Below are positions 25,101 to 32,560 of a DNA stretch of 33,521 bases, in pieces. The stretch covers positions 1 to 33,521 of the forward strand of contig JAFZPV010000007.1 of assembly GCA_017552535.1 (NCBI GenBank), given 5' to 3'. Position 1 is the first letter of the stretch. Every line of letters starts with the position of its first letter. The translations under genes were made by a program, and so were the position numbers. The stretch is from Clostridia bacterium. GTDB taxonomy: Bacteria > Bacillota > Clostridia > Christensenellales > Aristaeellaceae. The notes beneath the pieces are model-generated. The model was not told where the DNA came from, did no database searches, and saw nothing but the letters and a program-made list of their open reading frames with translations.

Positions 25101-25934
25101 ATGAAACTGGACATCCGTTATCCCAGCCATCCGGACGACGCAAAGCACTACACCACAGACGAGCTGCGCCGCCAGTATCTGATCGAAAAGGTCTTCGAGG
25201 CGGACGAGGCGCTTCTGACCTACAGCCACTTTGACCGCATCATCGCGGGCGGCATCATGCCTGTCCATAAGGCTGTGGCGCTGACCGGCGGCAAGGAGCT
25301 GGCCAGCGAATACTTTCTGGAGCGCCGGGAGATCGGCATCATCAACGTGGGCGGCGCGGGCCGCGTGACCGCGGACGGCGACGTGTACGAGCTGGCCCCG
25401 AGGGACGGCCTGTACGTGGGCATGGGCGTGAAGAAGCTGGAGTTCGAAAGCCTCGATCCCGCCTGCCCCGCCAAGTTCTGGATCAATTCCTGCCCCGCGC
25501 ACAAGACCTGGCCCAACAAAAAGATCAACATCAAGGATGCCGCCAAGCGCCCCCTGGGCACCGTGGAGCAGTGCAACAAGCGCGTGATCAACCAGTATAT
25601 CCATCCCGCCGTGCTCAAGACCTGCCAGCTGTGCATGGGCCTTACCGAGCTGGAACCCGGCTCCAACTGGAACTCCATGCCCTGTCACACCCACGAGCGC
25701 CGCATGGAAGTGTACTTCTACTTTAACCTGGACGACAAGATCATGTTCCACATGATGGGCCAGCCGGAGGAGACCCGCCACATCGTGATGCACGACGAGC
25801 AGGCGGTTATCTCTCCCTCCTGGAGCATCCATTGCGGCGTGGGCACCGGCAATTACGCGTTCATCTGGGGCATGTGCGGCGAAAACCAGGAATTCGACGA
25901 CATGGACAACATCGCTCCCAAGGATCTTCGGTAA
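25101..25934 (+). CDS. kduI: 5-dehydro-4-deoxy-D-glucuronate isomerase
   Basis: A 277-residue KduI, a cupin isomerase converting 4-deoxy-L-threo-5-hexosulose uronate to 3-deoxy-D-glycero-2,5-hexodiulosonate in breakdown of pectin or glycosaminoglycans. The zinc ligands are in place: His196 and His198 (CHTHE), Glu203 and His244 (SIHCG), matching the known KduI site. Length equals the usual 278. [17 protein letters not shown] and [18 protein letters not shown] are diagnostic. AGGAGG precedes the start. KduD, the next enzyme, is not in the window. Confidence 0.96.
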   Translation: MKLDIRYPSHPDDAKHYTTDELRRQYLIEKVFEADEALLTYSHFDRIIAGGIMPVHKAVALTGGKELASEYFLERREIGIINVGGAGRVTADGDVYELAPRDGLYVGMGVKKLEFESLDPACPAKFWINSCPAHKTWPNKKINIKDAAKRPLGTVEQCNKRVINQYIHPAVLKTCQLCMGLTELEPGSNWNSMPCHTHERRMEVYFYFNLDDKIMFHMMGQPEETRHIVMHDEQAVISPSWSIHCGVGTGNYAFIWGMCGENQEFDDMDNIAPKDLR

Positions 25935-25940
25935 ACGAAG

Positions 25941-25984
25941 CATACAAACGGGAGGAGCCGCTGAGGGCTCCTCCCGTTTGTATG
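25941..25984. terminator. Bidirectional terminator between kduI and the histidine kinase
   Basis: A perfect 19-bp stem (25941-25959 with 25966-25984) with a 6-base loop lies between convergent genes. The base of the stem (CATACAAAC/GTTTGTATG) supplies T-rich sequence in both directions. Confidence 0.85.
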
Positions 25985-25989
25985 TGCTT

Positions 25990-27234
25990 TCAGCTCTTTA
26001 TGCCTTTCGGCAGATGGCAGATGAACGCCAGGCGGCTGCCCTGCATCTCGGCGCTGATACGGCCGGAATGCTTTTCCACGATGGCTGCGGCGATGGCGAG
26101 GCCGATGCCGAAACCGCTCTTTTTGTCCTTGCTGCGGGAGGGATCGGCCCGGTAGAAGCGGTCGAACAGCTGGGCGCACTGCTGGGACGTAAGCGGCTCT
26201 GAAACGGGATTTGACAGGGTAAAGCGCACCCAGCGGCCTTCGGCCCGGGCCTTAAGTTCGATGGCGCCATCGCCGGAAGCGTACTTGAGGGCGTTGTCCA
26301 GCAGGGTGGAGGCCAGGCGCTGCAGGCTGGCGTAATCGCCTTTCACGTACAGGCCGTCCGCGATGTCCAGCTTCATGTCCCGCCCGGTAAACTCCGCCAT
26401 GCCCATAAAGGGCTCCGCAGCCTCCCGCAAAAGGCTGTCCAGGCGGAGGCTCTCCATGCTGAGGGGGGCGTTTTCTTCCTCCAGGCGGCTCAGGTACACC
26501 AATTCGTCCACCAGGCGGCGCATGATGCCCGTCTGCTTGAGCGTGCCCTTTACCCAGGTGTTGTCCGGAACGTCCATGCCCAGAAGCTCCATGTTGGCGG
26601 CGATCACCGTGAGGGGCGTTTTGAGCTCGTGGGAAGCGTTGGTGATGAACTGCTTCTGCTTTTCCATGTTGCGTATGGTGGGCATCACCGCCCGGCGGCT
26701 GGCCAGCGCCAGGATGGCAAACGCCAGCAGGATGCCGCCCAGGCACGCCAGGAAGGAGATCGATACCAGCCTGCGCACGGCGCTGAGGCGGGTCTCGCAG
26801 TTCAGGAACGTGATCACCTCGGACCCGCTCGGGGTCCGGCGCGCCGTATACAGGTAATCCCCGATGAAGGCGCCCGTCTTTCCGTTCTGCCGGGCTTTTT
26901 CAGCCAGAAGGCGCGCGCTGTCCTCGTCGGTCTCCACGGCGTTTGCAAAGTTGATATTGCGTATCTCTCCCGAGGAGGCGCTGTAATACACGGTGAACCA
27001 GTTGGATTCGCTCAGTGTGTTCCTTTCGTGCTTGCTGCGTGCCAGCGGCCGCATATCCGCCATGGCCATCGGCCCGCGCAGGTCGTTTTCGGAGATGAAA
27101 TCCAGGGTATCCTTCAGCTCCGCACGCACGCTAAGCCAATTGGTCAGGTTCACGATGCCCACCACCAGCACCATGGCCACGGTCAGGGCGACCAGGGATA
27201 TCAGCACGAACCGCCGTTTCAGTTTTCTGATCAT
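25990..27234 (-). CDS. Sensor histidine kinase
   Basis: A 414-residue membrane histidine kinase. Helices at about 9-30 and 155-177 flank a 120-residue extracellular sensor region with no recognised domain. No HAMP domain is evident. The H-box NASHELKTPLTVI has His202, the N-box is LLDNALKYA, and the G-box region reads FDRFYRADPSRS then GFGIGLAIA. Its start overlaps the response regulator stop by four bases, so the two are a coupled pair. The signal is unknown; the cluster upstream suggests an envelope cue (inference). Confidence 0.93.
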   Translation of the reverse strand: MIRKLKRRFVLISLVALTVAMVLVVGIVNLTNWLSVRAELKDTLDFISENDLRGPMAMADMRPLARSKHERNTLSESNWFTVYYSASSGEIRNINFANAVETDEDSARLLAEKARQNGKTGAFIGDYLYTARRTPSGSEVITFLNCETRLSAVRRLVSISFLACLGGILLAFAILALASRRAVMPTIRNMEKQKQFITNASHELKTPLTVIAANMELLGMDVPDNTWVKGTLKQTGIMRRLVDELVYLSRLEEENAPLSMESLRLDSLLREAAEPFMGMAEFTGRDMKLDIADGLYVKGDYASLQRLASTLLDNALKYASGDGAIELKARAEGRWVRFTLSNPVSEPLTSQQCAQLFDRFYRADPSRSKDKKSGFGIGLAIAAAIVEKHSGRISAEMQGSRLAFICHLPKGIKS

Positions 27235-27905
27235 GCCTTATTCTCCAGCGAATAGCCGCTTCCTCGGTGCACGTGGATCTCCGCGCCGGCGTCCAGCTCG
27301 CTCAAGCGCTTGCGCAGCTGGGAGATGTTCACCCACACCACGTTGATCTCCGCCTCGGAATCCCAGCCCCACACGCGTTCCATGAGCTGGTTCACGGAGA
27401 ACAGCACGTGGGGGTTCTCCATGAACAGCTCCATGAGCTGGTAGGTCTTGCCCGTGAGGCGCAGCGTTTTGCCGTTGCAGCTCAGCTCGTTTTTGCCCTT
27501 GTCCAGCGACAGATCGCTGAAGGAAACGATATCCGGCACGTAGCTTGCGCGCCTGCGCAGCATCGCCCGCACCCGGGCCATGAGTTCCTGCGCCTCAAAG
27601 GGCTTGGGCAGATAGTCGTCCGCGCCGGCGTCCAGCCCCTGCACCTTGTCTTCCACAGAATCCCGGGCGGTGAGCAGCAGGCAGGGGATGGCCACGCCCT
27701 TTTCCCGCAGCACGGACAGGGCCTCCACGCCGCTTTTTTCGGGCATCATCCAGTCCAGGATCATGCCGTCGTACCCGCCGGCCAGGGCGTAGTCCACGGC
27801 GCTCTGCCCGTCGTATACCGCGTCCACGATATAGCCGGAGCGCTCCAAAAGCGCCTTCACAGCCCGGGAAAGGTCCCTGTCGTCCTCCGCAAACAAAAGC
27901 TTCAT
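27231..27905 (-). CDS. OmpR-family response regulator
   Basis: A 224-residue two-domain regulator. The receiver (1-115) has acidic FAEDD, phospho-acceptor Asp51 in LDWMMP, Thr/Ser-containing LLLTARDS, and the conserved Lys in LPKPF. A winged-helix DNA-binding domain follows (LSLDKGKNEL to GSGYSLENKA). The start at 27905 is set by the promoter immediately upstream; a 30-codon in-frame extension would cover the promoter. It is the first gene of the kinase pair. Confidence 0.94.
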   Translation of the reverse strand: MKLLFAEDDRDLSRAVKALLERSGYIVDAVYDGQSAVDYALAGGYDGMILDWMMPEKSGVEALSVLREKGVAIPCLLLTARDSVEDKVQGLDAGADDYLPKPFEAQELMARVRAMLRRRASYVPDIVSFSDLSLDKGKNELSCNGKTLRLTGKTYQLMELFMENPHVLFSVNQLMERVWGWDSEAEINVVWVNISQLRKRLSELDAGAEIHVHRGSGYSLENKA

Positions 27906-27945
27906 GGCGCACCGCCTTTTTTCAGGATTTGGGTCTGATAACTGT

Positions 27946-27974
27946 ATTGTAGCCGCAGCCGGCGCTTTTTGCAA
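27946..27974 (-). promoter_or_regulatory. Promoter of the two-component system
   Basis: On the minus strand TTGCAA (27969-27974), 17-base spacer, TACAAT (27946-27951), about 40 bases before the response regulator start. It allows expression independent of the upstream surface-protein genes. Confidence 0.7.
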
Positions 27975-28006
27975 GAAAAACATGAAAGCGCGCACGGTCA
28001 GGATGA

Positions 28007-28037
28007 CGGGCTGCCGCCAGAACGAGGCGGCAGCCCG
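28007..28037 (-). terminator. GC-rich hairpin downstream of the DUF4353 gene
   Basis: A perfect 12-bp stem (28007-28018 with 28026-28037) and 7-base loop. No T-tract follows directly on the minus strand, so it may be a weak terminator or an mRNA-stabilising end. Confidence 0.45.
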
Positions 28038-28071
28038 GGGAATATGTGAACGCCCGCGCGCGGCGCGATCC

Positions 28072-29784
28072 TCAGCGGCCCCTGCCGCCGCGTCCGCCCT
28101 GGCTGCCGAAGCCGCCGGGATTGCCCCAGCCGCCCTGGCCGCCGAAACCGCCGGGATTGCCCCAGCCGCCCGCGGAGGAGGCGTAATTGTCCGTCATCTG
28201 GCCGGAGTACACGGTCTGTCCCGCCGCGGTCACGCTCATCTGGTCGCCGGCGCTGAGCGAAGCGCAGGACACGGTGAGGGTATTAAAGGTGCCCTTTGGC
28301 GTAAAGGAAGCCAGCACGTTTCCGTCTGCGTCGCTGACCGCCACCTCGCTGCCCGCCGCCTGGGCGGAGGGGAGGGTGATGTACATCATGGCCTGGCCGG
28401 AGAGGGTGCCGCTGTCGAACATGCTGCCCTGGGTGCTTGCCACGATGAGGGTGCCGCCGGTGATGGAGCCGGTGCCGGTAAAGTCGATGGTGCCTTCGCC
28501 GCCGTTGGTCACAGCCCATACGCCGGTCACGCCGCCGGTGATCAGGATGCTGCCGTTGCTGTCCAGGCCGTCGCCGCCGGCGCTTACGTACAGCTCTCCG
28601 CCGCTGATCGCAAGCGTTCCGTCGCCCGCGCCAAAGCCGCCGCGCTGTCCCCAGCCGCCGGCAAAGCCGGAGCCGTCCGATCCGCCCGAGGCGTTCACGG
28701 CGTCGTCTGAAGATACCACCGTGATGTATCCGCCGCTGACGGAAACATCCTTGCCCTCGATGCCTTCGTAGCTCTGGGCGATGTTGACGGTGCCGCCGCT
28801 GACCAGGGCCAGCTCGTCGGCGTGGATGCCGTCGTCCCCGCTCAGAATGCTGAGGGTGCCGCCGGACACGGTGACGTTCACGGCGTGCAGGCCGTCGTCG
28901 GCGCAGTCGAGGGTGAGCGTACCGCCCTGTACGGTCAGGTCTGTGGCGGCCTTGATGCCCTTTTGCGATACGCCCGAATCCGAGGAAGCGCCTGCATAGC
29001 TGTTCCGGCCGTTCCAGCCGCCCCGGCCCATCTGGCTGTTGGCGGAGGGGCGCACCTCGCCCGCGCCGCTGCCGGTAGTAATGGAGAGGCTGCCGCCCGC
29101 GATAAGCACCCAGCCCTTGCCGTCCTTGTCGTCTCGGGTGGCCGCGATACCGTCGCCCCCAGCGATTACGGTAATCGAGCCGTCCAGCACCAGCACGGAG
29201 TTGCGCCCGCGTATACCGTCGCCGCCTGCCTGGACCTGGATGAACCCGTTTGCAATAATGAGATCCGCCTTGCTCTGGATGCCGTGCTTTTCGCCGCTCA
29301 CGGCGTACAGCGCGCCTTTGCCGTTCAAGCTCAGGTCGTCTTCGGCGTAGAGAGCCGCGCCGACGGTGTCGTCGCCGTCCGTCACGGGGGAGCCGGCAGT
29401 CAGGGTGTTCACGCTGCCTTCCGCCAGGGTGACGATCAGCTTGTCCGCCTGCTTTTCGTATACGGCGGGGCCGGAAGCAGAAGTCACGGTCACGCCGTTC
29501 AGGATCAGGCGCACCTTGGCGTCCTTCGGGGCTTCCACCACGATCTGCCCGTCCAGGGAGCCGCTAAGCAGGTAGTCGCCCGCCTGGCTGACGGTGAGCG
29601 CTCCGTCGGTGACATCCGACAGGTCGATATGCACGGCTTCACTGTCGTCCCAGGTATCCGTGACATCTTTGGCCTTATACAGGGTGCTTACGTCCGTTTC
29701 TTCGCCCGCGAAGGCGGGAAGGCCCAGGGCTGCCAGCAGTACCGCCAGCGCGGTGAGCAGACAAATGATCTTATTGGTCTTCAT
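28072..29784 (-). CDS. Secreted DUF4353 carbohydrate-binding beta-helix protein (Cthe_2159-like)
   Basis: A 570-residue secreted protein of the DUF4353 family. Clostridium thermocellum Cthe_2159, from this family, is a calcium-binding beta-helix that binds acidic polysaccharide and cellulose. Residues 1-27 are a signal peptide (ALGLPAFA). The body is built of short repeats with GGDGI, DDGLHA, GDDGIHA, SYEGIEG and GGDGLDS turns; their acidic residues suit calcium binding. The tail is a Gly-rich tandem repeat, GGWGNPGGFGGQ, ending RGGRGR, with no sortase motif or anchor. Start 29784 overlaps the upstream stop (ATGA) and has AAAGGAG nine bases before it. Confidence 0.85.
   Translation of the reverse strand: MKTNKIICLLTALAVLLAALGLPAFAGEETDVSTLYKAKDVTDTWDDSEAVHIDLSDVTDGALTVSQAGDYLLSGSLDGQIVVEAPKDAKVRLILNGVTVTSASGPAVYEKQADKLIVTLAEGSVNTLTAGSPVTDGDDTVGAALYAEDDLSLNGKGALYAVSGEKHGIQSKADLIIANGFIQVQAGGDGIRGRNSVLVLDGSITVIAGGDGIAATRDDKDGKGWVLIAGGSLSITTGSGAGEVRPSANSQMGRGGWNGRNSYAGASSDSGVSQKGIKAATDLTVQGGTLTLDCADDGLHAVNVTVSGGTLSILSGDDGIHADELALVSGGTVNIAQSYEGIEGKDVSVSGGYITVVSSDDAVNASGGSDGSGFAGGWGQRGGFGAGDGTLAISGGELYVSAGGDGLDSNGSILITGGVTGVWAVTNGGEGTIDFTGTGSITGGTLIVASTQGSMFDSGTLSGQAMMYITLPSAQAAGSEVAVSDADGNVLASFTPKGTFNTLTVSCASLSAGDQMSVTAAGQTVYSGQMTDNYASSAGGWGNPGGFGGQGGWGNPGGFGSQGGRGGRGR
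28105..28171 (-). repeat. 36-bp direct repeat coding the Gly-rich tail
   Basis: About two copies, at 28105-28140 and from 28141, nearly identical, encode the 12-residue unit GGWGNPGGFG plus GQ or SQ. The near-identity suggests recent duplication or slippage. Confidence 0.75.
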
Positions 29785-29987
29785 TTTCGGTTTCTCCTTT
29801 GGCGCAGTTTCCAAGCGGTTATGCTTTGTCCGGCGGCGCTTATGCACAGAAGCGCCAGCATGCCGCGGGAATAGGGATTGTCCACGAAGTTCATCATGGG
29901 GTTGAACAGATCCAGGATCAGAAATACGATCAGGACCATCGAAAGAATCACTGAGAGATGGCTGAATACGGAGTTCATTTTACGCAT
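29781..29987 (-). CDS. Small two-helix membrane protein
   Basis: A 68-residue protein of unknown family with two hydrophobic helices (about 10-28 and 43-61), a short loop between them (NPMMNFVDNPYSR), and a basic C-terminus RQRRNRK. It overlaps the phosphodiester glycosidase gene by eight bases and the DUF4353 gene by four, so it is translationally locked between them. GGAGG lies nine bases before its start. It may anchor or help export the flanking proteins; this is inference from position. Confidence 0.75.
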   Translation of the reverse strand: MRKMNSVFSHLSVILSMVLIVFLILDLFNPMMNFVDNPYSRGMLALLCISAAGQSITAWKLRQRRNRK

Positions 29988-31185
29988 CCTTTTTCACCTC
30001 CGCGATCAGAAGTGCGTCGCTGGATTCGCGGCCGCCGCCGGAGGGGGCGTTGATCACTTCGCCCTGCCACACCATGATGGAGGAGTTTCCGCCGTCCAGG
30101 TTGTACGCCGCCCGGCAGCCCAGGCTCTCGAACAGTTTGGAAAGCTCTGTCAGCGTGAGGCCGTCCGATTCGCCCCGTCCGTCCACCACCACCATGCAGT
30201 AGTGGCCGGGCTCGTAATAGCCGATGGCGGTGCGGGGATTGGCTCGGGCGATCATGCCGGTGGTTGAAAAGCTACTGATGGCCTGCCCGTTCTGGTCCAG
30301 CAGCGCGGGGCCGAAGGTCCAGGCCTGCCAGGCGCCGTCCTCGATGGCCTCATCCACCGAGAAGGAAGACCCGCTCATCACCCGCATCGTGCCGTCGTAA
30401 TACAGCACGCACACGTCGTTGGTTGTAGGGTTCGCCCGGTAGATCACGCCGTTTCGGATCACCACGCCCTCGTTCGTGTTGCCGTAGTAATCGCCGTTTA
30501 CGGCCAGCAGCGCGCCGTTCACGGAAGCCATGTCCTCGATGGAGTCGCGGTAGCCGCTGCCGTAGGTATCCTGGGCCAGTGCGGTCTGAAAGCAGGTGAT
30601 GTCCCTTACATAGATGTCCGCCAGGTAATAGGTGACGCGCCCGCCGTCATAGCTTAGTTCGTTTACAGTAACGGATACATTCGGACTGGTGTAGCCCGTG
30701 TCGGTGACCACGGTCTCTTCGGTAAACGCCCAGGCGAATTTTTCATCAAGCGGCGTGATGTCATTCTGGGTGTTTTCGATTTCACCCGCCGTCTCTCCGG
30801 CCAGGCCGCTTCCGCCCTTGGAGTTCATGCCGCCCCTGGAGGAAGACGAGGGGCTGCGGCGGCTTCGGGAGGAAGAGGACTGTCCCGTGCCGGTGCCCGT
30901 CCGGGACCTGGAGGCGGTCTGCGCGTCTGCCCACACGGTTTTTGGGGCGGTGGCGCCGGAATCGGAATCGGAATCGGTGTTTTCCGGCTGGGCCGCGGGC
31001 TGCTCCTCTTTGGCGTTTGCGCCGGAAGAGGAGACGTAGGGGTTTTCAATCACGATGCCCGAGGCCGCTTTCTCGCGGGGCAGCACGTGGTGAAAGAAAG
31101 CAAAAACAAATATCACCAGGGCGGCGCACAGCGCGTCGGCGGCCAGTTTTTTCAGCACGGGATGGCTTTGTGTGTTCCCTGCCAT
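29980..31185 (-). CDS. Membrane-anchored phosphodiester glycosidase (NAGPA/DUF2233 domain)
   Basis: A 401-residue protein with an N-terminal membrane helix (about 14-35). A low-complexity Ser/Arg/Gly/Glu linker to about residue 130 follows, then a NAGPA domain facing outside. Family marks are LLAVNGDYYG, GYYEPGHYCMVVVDGRG, AAYNLDGGNSSIM and the C-terminal SDALLI. NAGPA enzymes remove N-acetylglucosamine or related sugars from phosphodiesters; bacterial members are thought to act on cell-wall or exopolymer phosphodiesters. The start at 31185 has AAAGGAG seven bases upstream, which beats an in-frame ATG 15 codons earlier. Confidence 0.87.
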   Translation of the reverse strand: MAGNTQSHPVLKKLAADALCAALVIFVFAFFHHVLPREKAASGIVIENPYVSSSGANAKEEQPAAQPENTDSDSDSGATAPKTVWADAQTASRSRTGTGTGQSSSSRSRRSPSSSSRGGMNSKGGSGLAGETAGEIENTQNDITPLDEKFAWAFTEETVVTDTGYTSPNVSVTVNELSYDGGRVTYYLADIYVRDITCFQTALAQDTYGSGYRDSIEDMASVNGALLAVNGDYYGNTNEGVVIRNGVIYRANPTTNDVCVLYYDGTMRVMSGSSFSVDEAIEDGAWQAWTFGPALLDQNGQAISSFSTTGMIARANPRTAIGYYEPGHYCMVVVDGRGESDGLTLTELSKLFESLGCRAAYNLDGGNSSIMVWQGEVINAPSGGGRESSDALLIAEVKKDA

Positions 31186-31201
31186 ACGATCACTCCTTTG
31201 G

Positions 31202-31224
31202 GTCAGCCGCTTTTTCCGGCTGAC
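31202..31224 (-). other. 5'-leader hairpin of the phosphodiester glycosidase mRNA
   Basis: An 8-bp perfect stem (31202-31209 with 31217-31224) and 7-base loop lies at the predicted 5' end of the transcript and just before the Shine-Dalgarno. It may protect the mRNA or affect initiation. Confidence 0.4.
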
Positions 31225-31230
31225 AGGCAC

Positions 31231-31236
31231 AGTATA
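31231..31236 (-). promoter_or_regulatory. -10 element for the phosphodiester glycosidase operon
   Basis: TATACT on the minus strand lies about 46 bases before the start codon, next to AT-rich sequence. The -35 element is poor (a TTGATT only 14 bases upstream), so activator dependence is possible. Confidence 0.4.
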
Positions 31237-31346
31237 GCGGCGGAAGCTAAAATCAAATTAAAGCCGGATGTGCGAATATATTAAGCGTGGGTAAAGTTTC
31301 ACGCCTGTCCGCCTGCCGGGCGCACATGAATTTTACGCTGGACGTA

Positions 31347-31375
31347 TTGCCTTTTTCAGCGTATGCGCGTATAAT
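31347..31375 (+). promoter_or_regulatory. Promoter of dapA-dapB
   Basis: TTGCCT (31347-31352), 17-base spacer, consensus TATAAT (31370-31375). The predicted transcript starts at about 31382, exactly where the lysine riboswitch begins. Confidence 0.8.
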
Positions 31376-31382
31376 GGCTTCA

Positions 31383-31540
31383 GGATAGAGGCGCGGGAAA
31401 GATGGCGCGGCAGCGAGTCGGCGGACGTTTGAGCTGCTGCAAGGGCGATCCCGCCGAATCCGGCGGGGAGGCGTTCCTGCCGGGTGGTATTGCGGAAAAC
31501 ATCCGCCGTACTGTCCGCGCAAGCGGGAGGGCTATCGCAC
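31383..31540 (+). promoter_or_regulatory. Lysine riboswitch (L-box)
   Basis: The leader carries the L-box landmarks in order: GATAGAGGCGCG at 31384-31395, GCGATCCCGCCGAA at about 31444-31457, GGTATTGCGGAA near 31486-31497, ACTGTC at 31510-31515, and GGAGGGCTATCGC at 31526-31538. GATAG (31384-31388) pairs with CTATC (31532-31536) as helix P1. B. subtilis lysC has near-identical blocks. It binds lysine and lowers expression of lysine/diaminopimelate synthesis. The open frame running through it in phase with dapA is coincidental. Confidence 0.9.
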
Positions 31541-31553
31541 GAAAGGCATTTTC

Positions 31554-31591
31554 AGCCGGCCGGAGCGCTATAGCCCGGTCGGCTTCTTTTA
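31554..31591 (+). terminator. Riboswitch expression-platform terminator
   Basis: A 10-bp stem with one G-T pair (31554-31563 with 31575-31584) is followed by TCTTTTA. It lies between the aptamer and dapA, so lysine binding should favour early termination. Confidence 0.8.
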
Positions 31592-31653
31592 TCGGAAGCG
31601 GCCAGGACTCATCGACTGGCGGCACGTCCGCCGCAGAAAAAGGAGAGATATGT

Positions 31654-32538
31654 ATGACTCTGAAGGGCAGCTATGTGGCGCTGATCACGCCGTTCCACCA
31701 GGACGGCAGCGTGAACTTTGAAAAGCTGGAAGAACTGATCGAAATGCAGATCCGGGGCGGCACCGACGGCATCGTGGTGCTGGGCACCACGGGCGAGAGC
31801 AGCACCATGAGCCACGAGGAAGACGAAGACGTGGTGCGCTGCGCTTTGAGCGCCATCTCAGGCAGATGCGCCCTGATCGCCGGCAGCGGCTCCAACAGCA
31901 CCGAGACCGCGCTGATGAAGTCCAAAGCCTACGACAAGCTGGGCGTGGACGCGCTGCTTCTGATCACGCCTTACTACAACAAGGCCAACCAGACGGGCAT
32001 GGTGCGCCATTTCACCATGGTGGCCGACCAGGTGGATTCGCCGGTGATCGTATACAACGTGCCGGGCCGCACGGGCTGTGCCCTGAGCGTAAAGAGCGTG
32101 GAAGCCCTGTCCAGGCATCCGGGCATCATCGGCATCAAGGAAGCCAGCGGCGACATGAGCTTCATGATGAATATCGCGCATCTGGCCAGCAAAGACTTTG
32201 CCATCGTGTCCGGCAACGACGATATCACCCTGCCCATCATGGCGGCGGGCGGCACGGGCGTGATCAGCGTGCTGGCAAACGTGTGCCCCGAGGTCACCTA
32301 CAGGATGACCCACGCCTTCCTGGAGGGTGACATCCTTACCGCGCGGGAGCTTCAGCTCAGGTACCTGGATCTCATCCACGCGCTGTTCATGGAAGTCAAT
32401 CCCATCCCCGTAAAGGAAGCCATGAACCTGATGGGCCTGAACGTGGGTCCGCTGCGCATGCCCCTTTGCGAAATGGAGCCGGAGCACAGGCAGGCGCTGT
32501 CTGCCGTGCTGCACAGATACGAGCTGGTGAAGGAATAA
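31654..32538 (+). CDS. dapA: 4-hydroxy-tetrahydrodipicolinate synthase
   Basis: A 294-residue DapA, which condenses pyruvate with aspartate semialdehyde as the first committed step to diaminopimelate and lysine. TTGES (45-49), Tyr108 in PYYNK, Tyr134 in YNVPGRTG and the Schiff-base Lys162 in GIKEAS are all present, with NPIPVKEAMNLMG near the C-terminus. The start at 31654 has AGGAG eight bases upstream and follows the riboswitch terminator. dapB follows after 22 bases. Confidence 0.97.
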   Translation: MTLKGSYVALITPFHQDGSVNFEKLEELIEMQIRGGTDGIVVLGTTGESSTMSHEEDEDVVRCALSAISGRCALIAGSGSNSTETALMKSKAYDKLGVDALLLITPYYNKANQTGMVRHFTMVADQVDSPVIVYNVPGRTGCALSVKSVEALSRHPGIIGIKEASGDMSFMMNIAHLASKDFAIVSGNDDITLPIMAAGGTGVISVLANVCPEVTYRMTHAFLEGDILTARELQLRYLDLIHALFMEVNPIPVKEAMNLMGLNVGPLRMPLCEMEPEHRQALSAVLHRYELVKE

Positions 32539-32560
32539 TCTGCTTTCGGGGGAAAACGAT

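Noticed and set aside
28105-28171. Possible CRISPR-like repeat
   Set aside because: The two units are adjacent without spacers and code a Gly-rich protein tail in frame.
31402-31653. 84-codon N-terminal extension of dapA
   Set aside because: The stretch is the lysine riboswitch and its terminator; DapA homologues start at the Met at 31654, which has AGGAG upstream.
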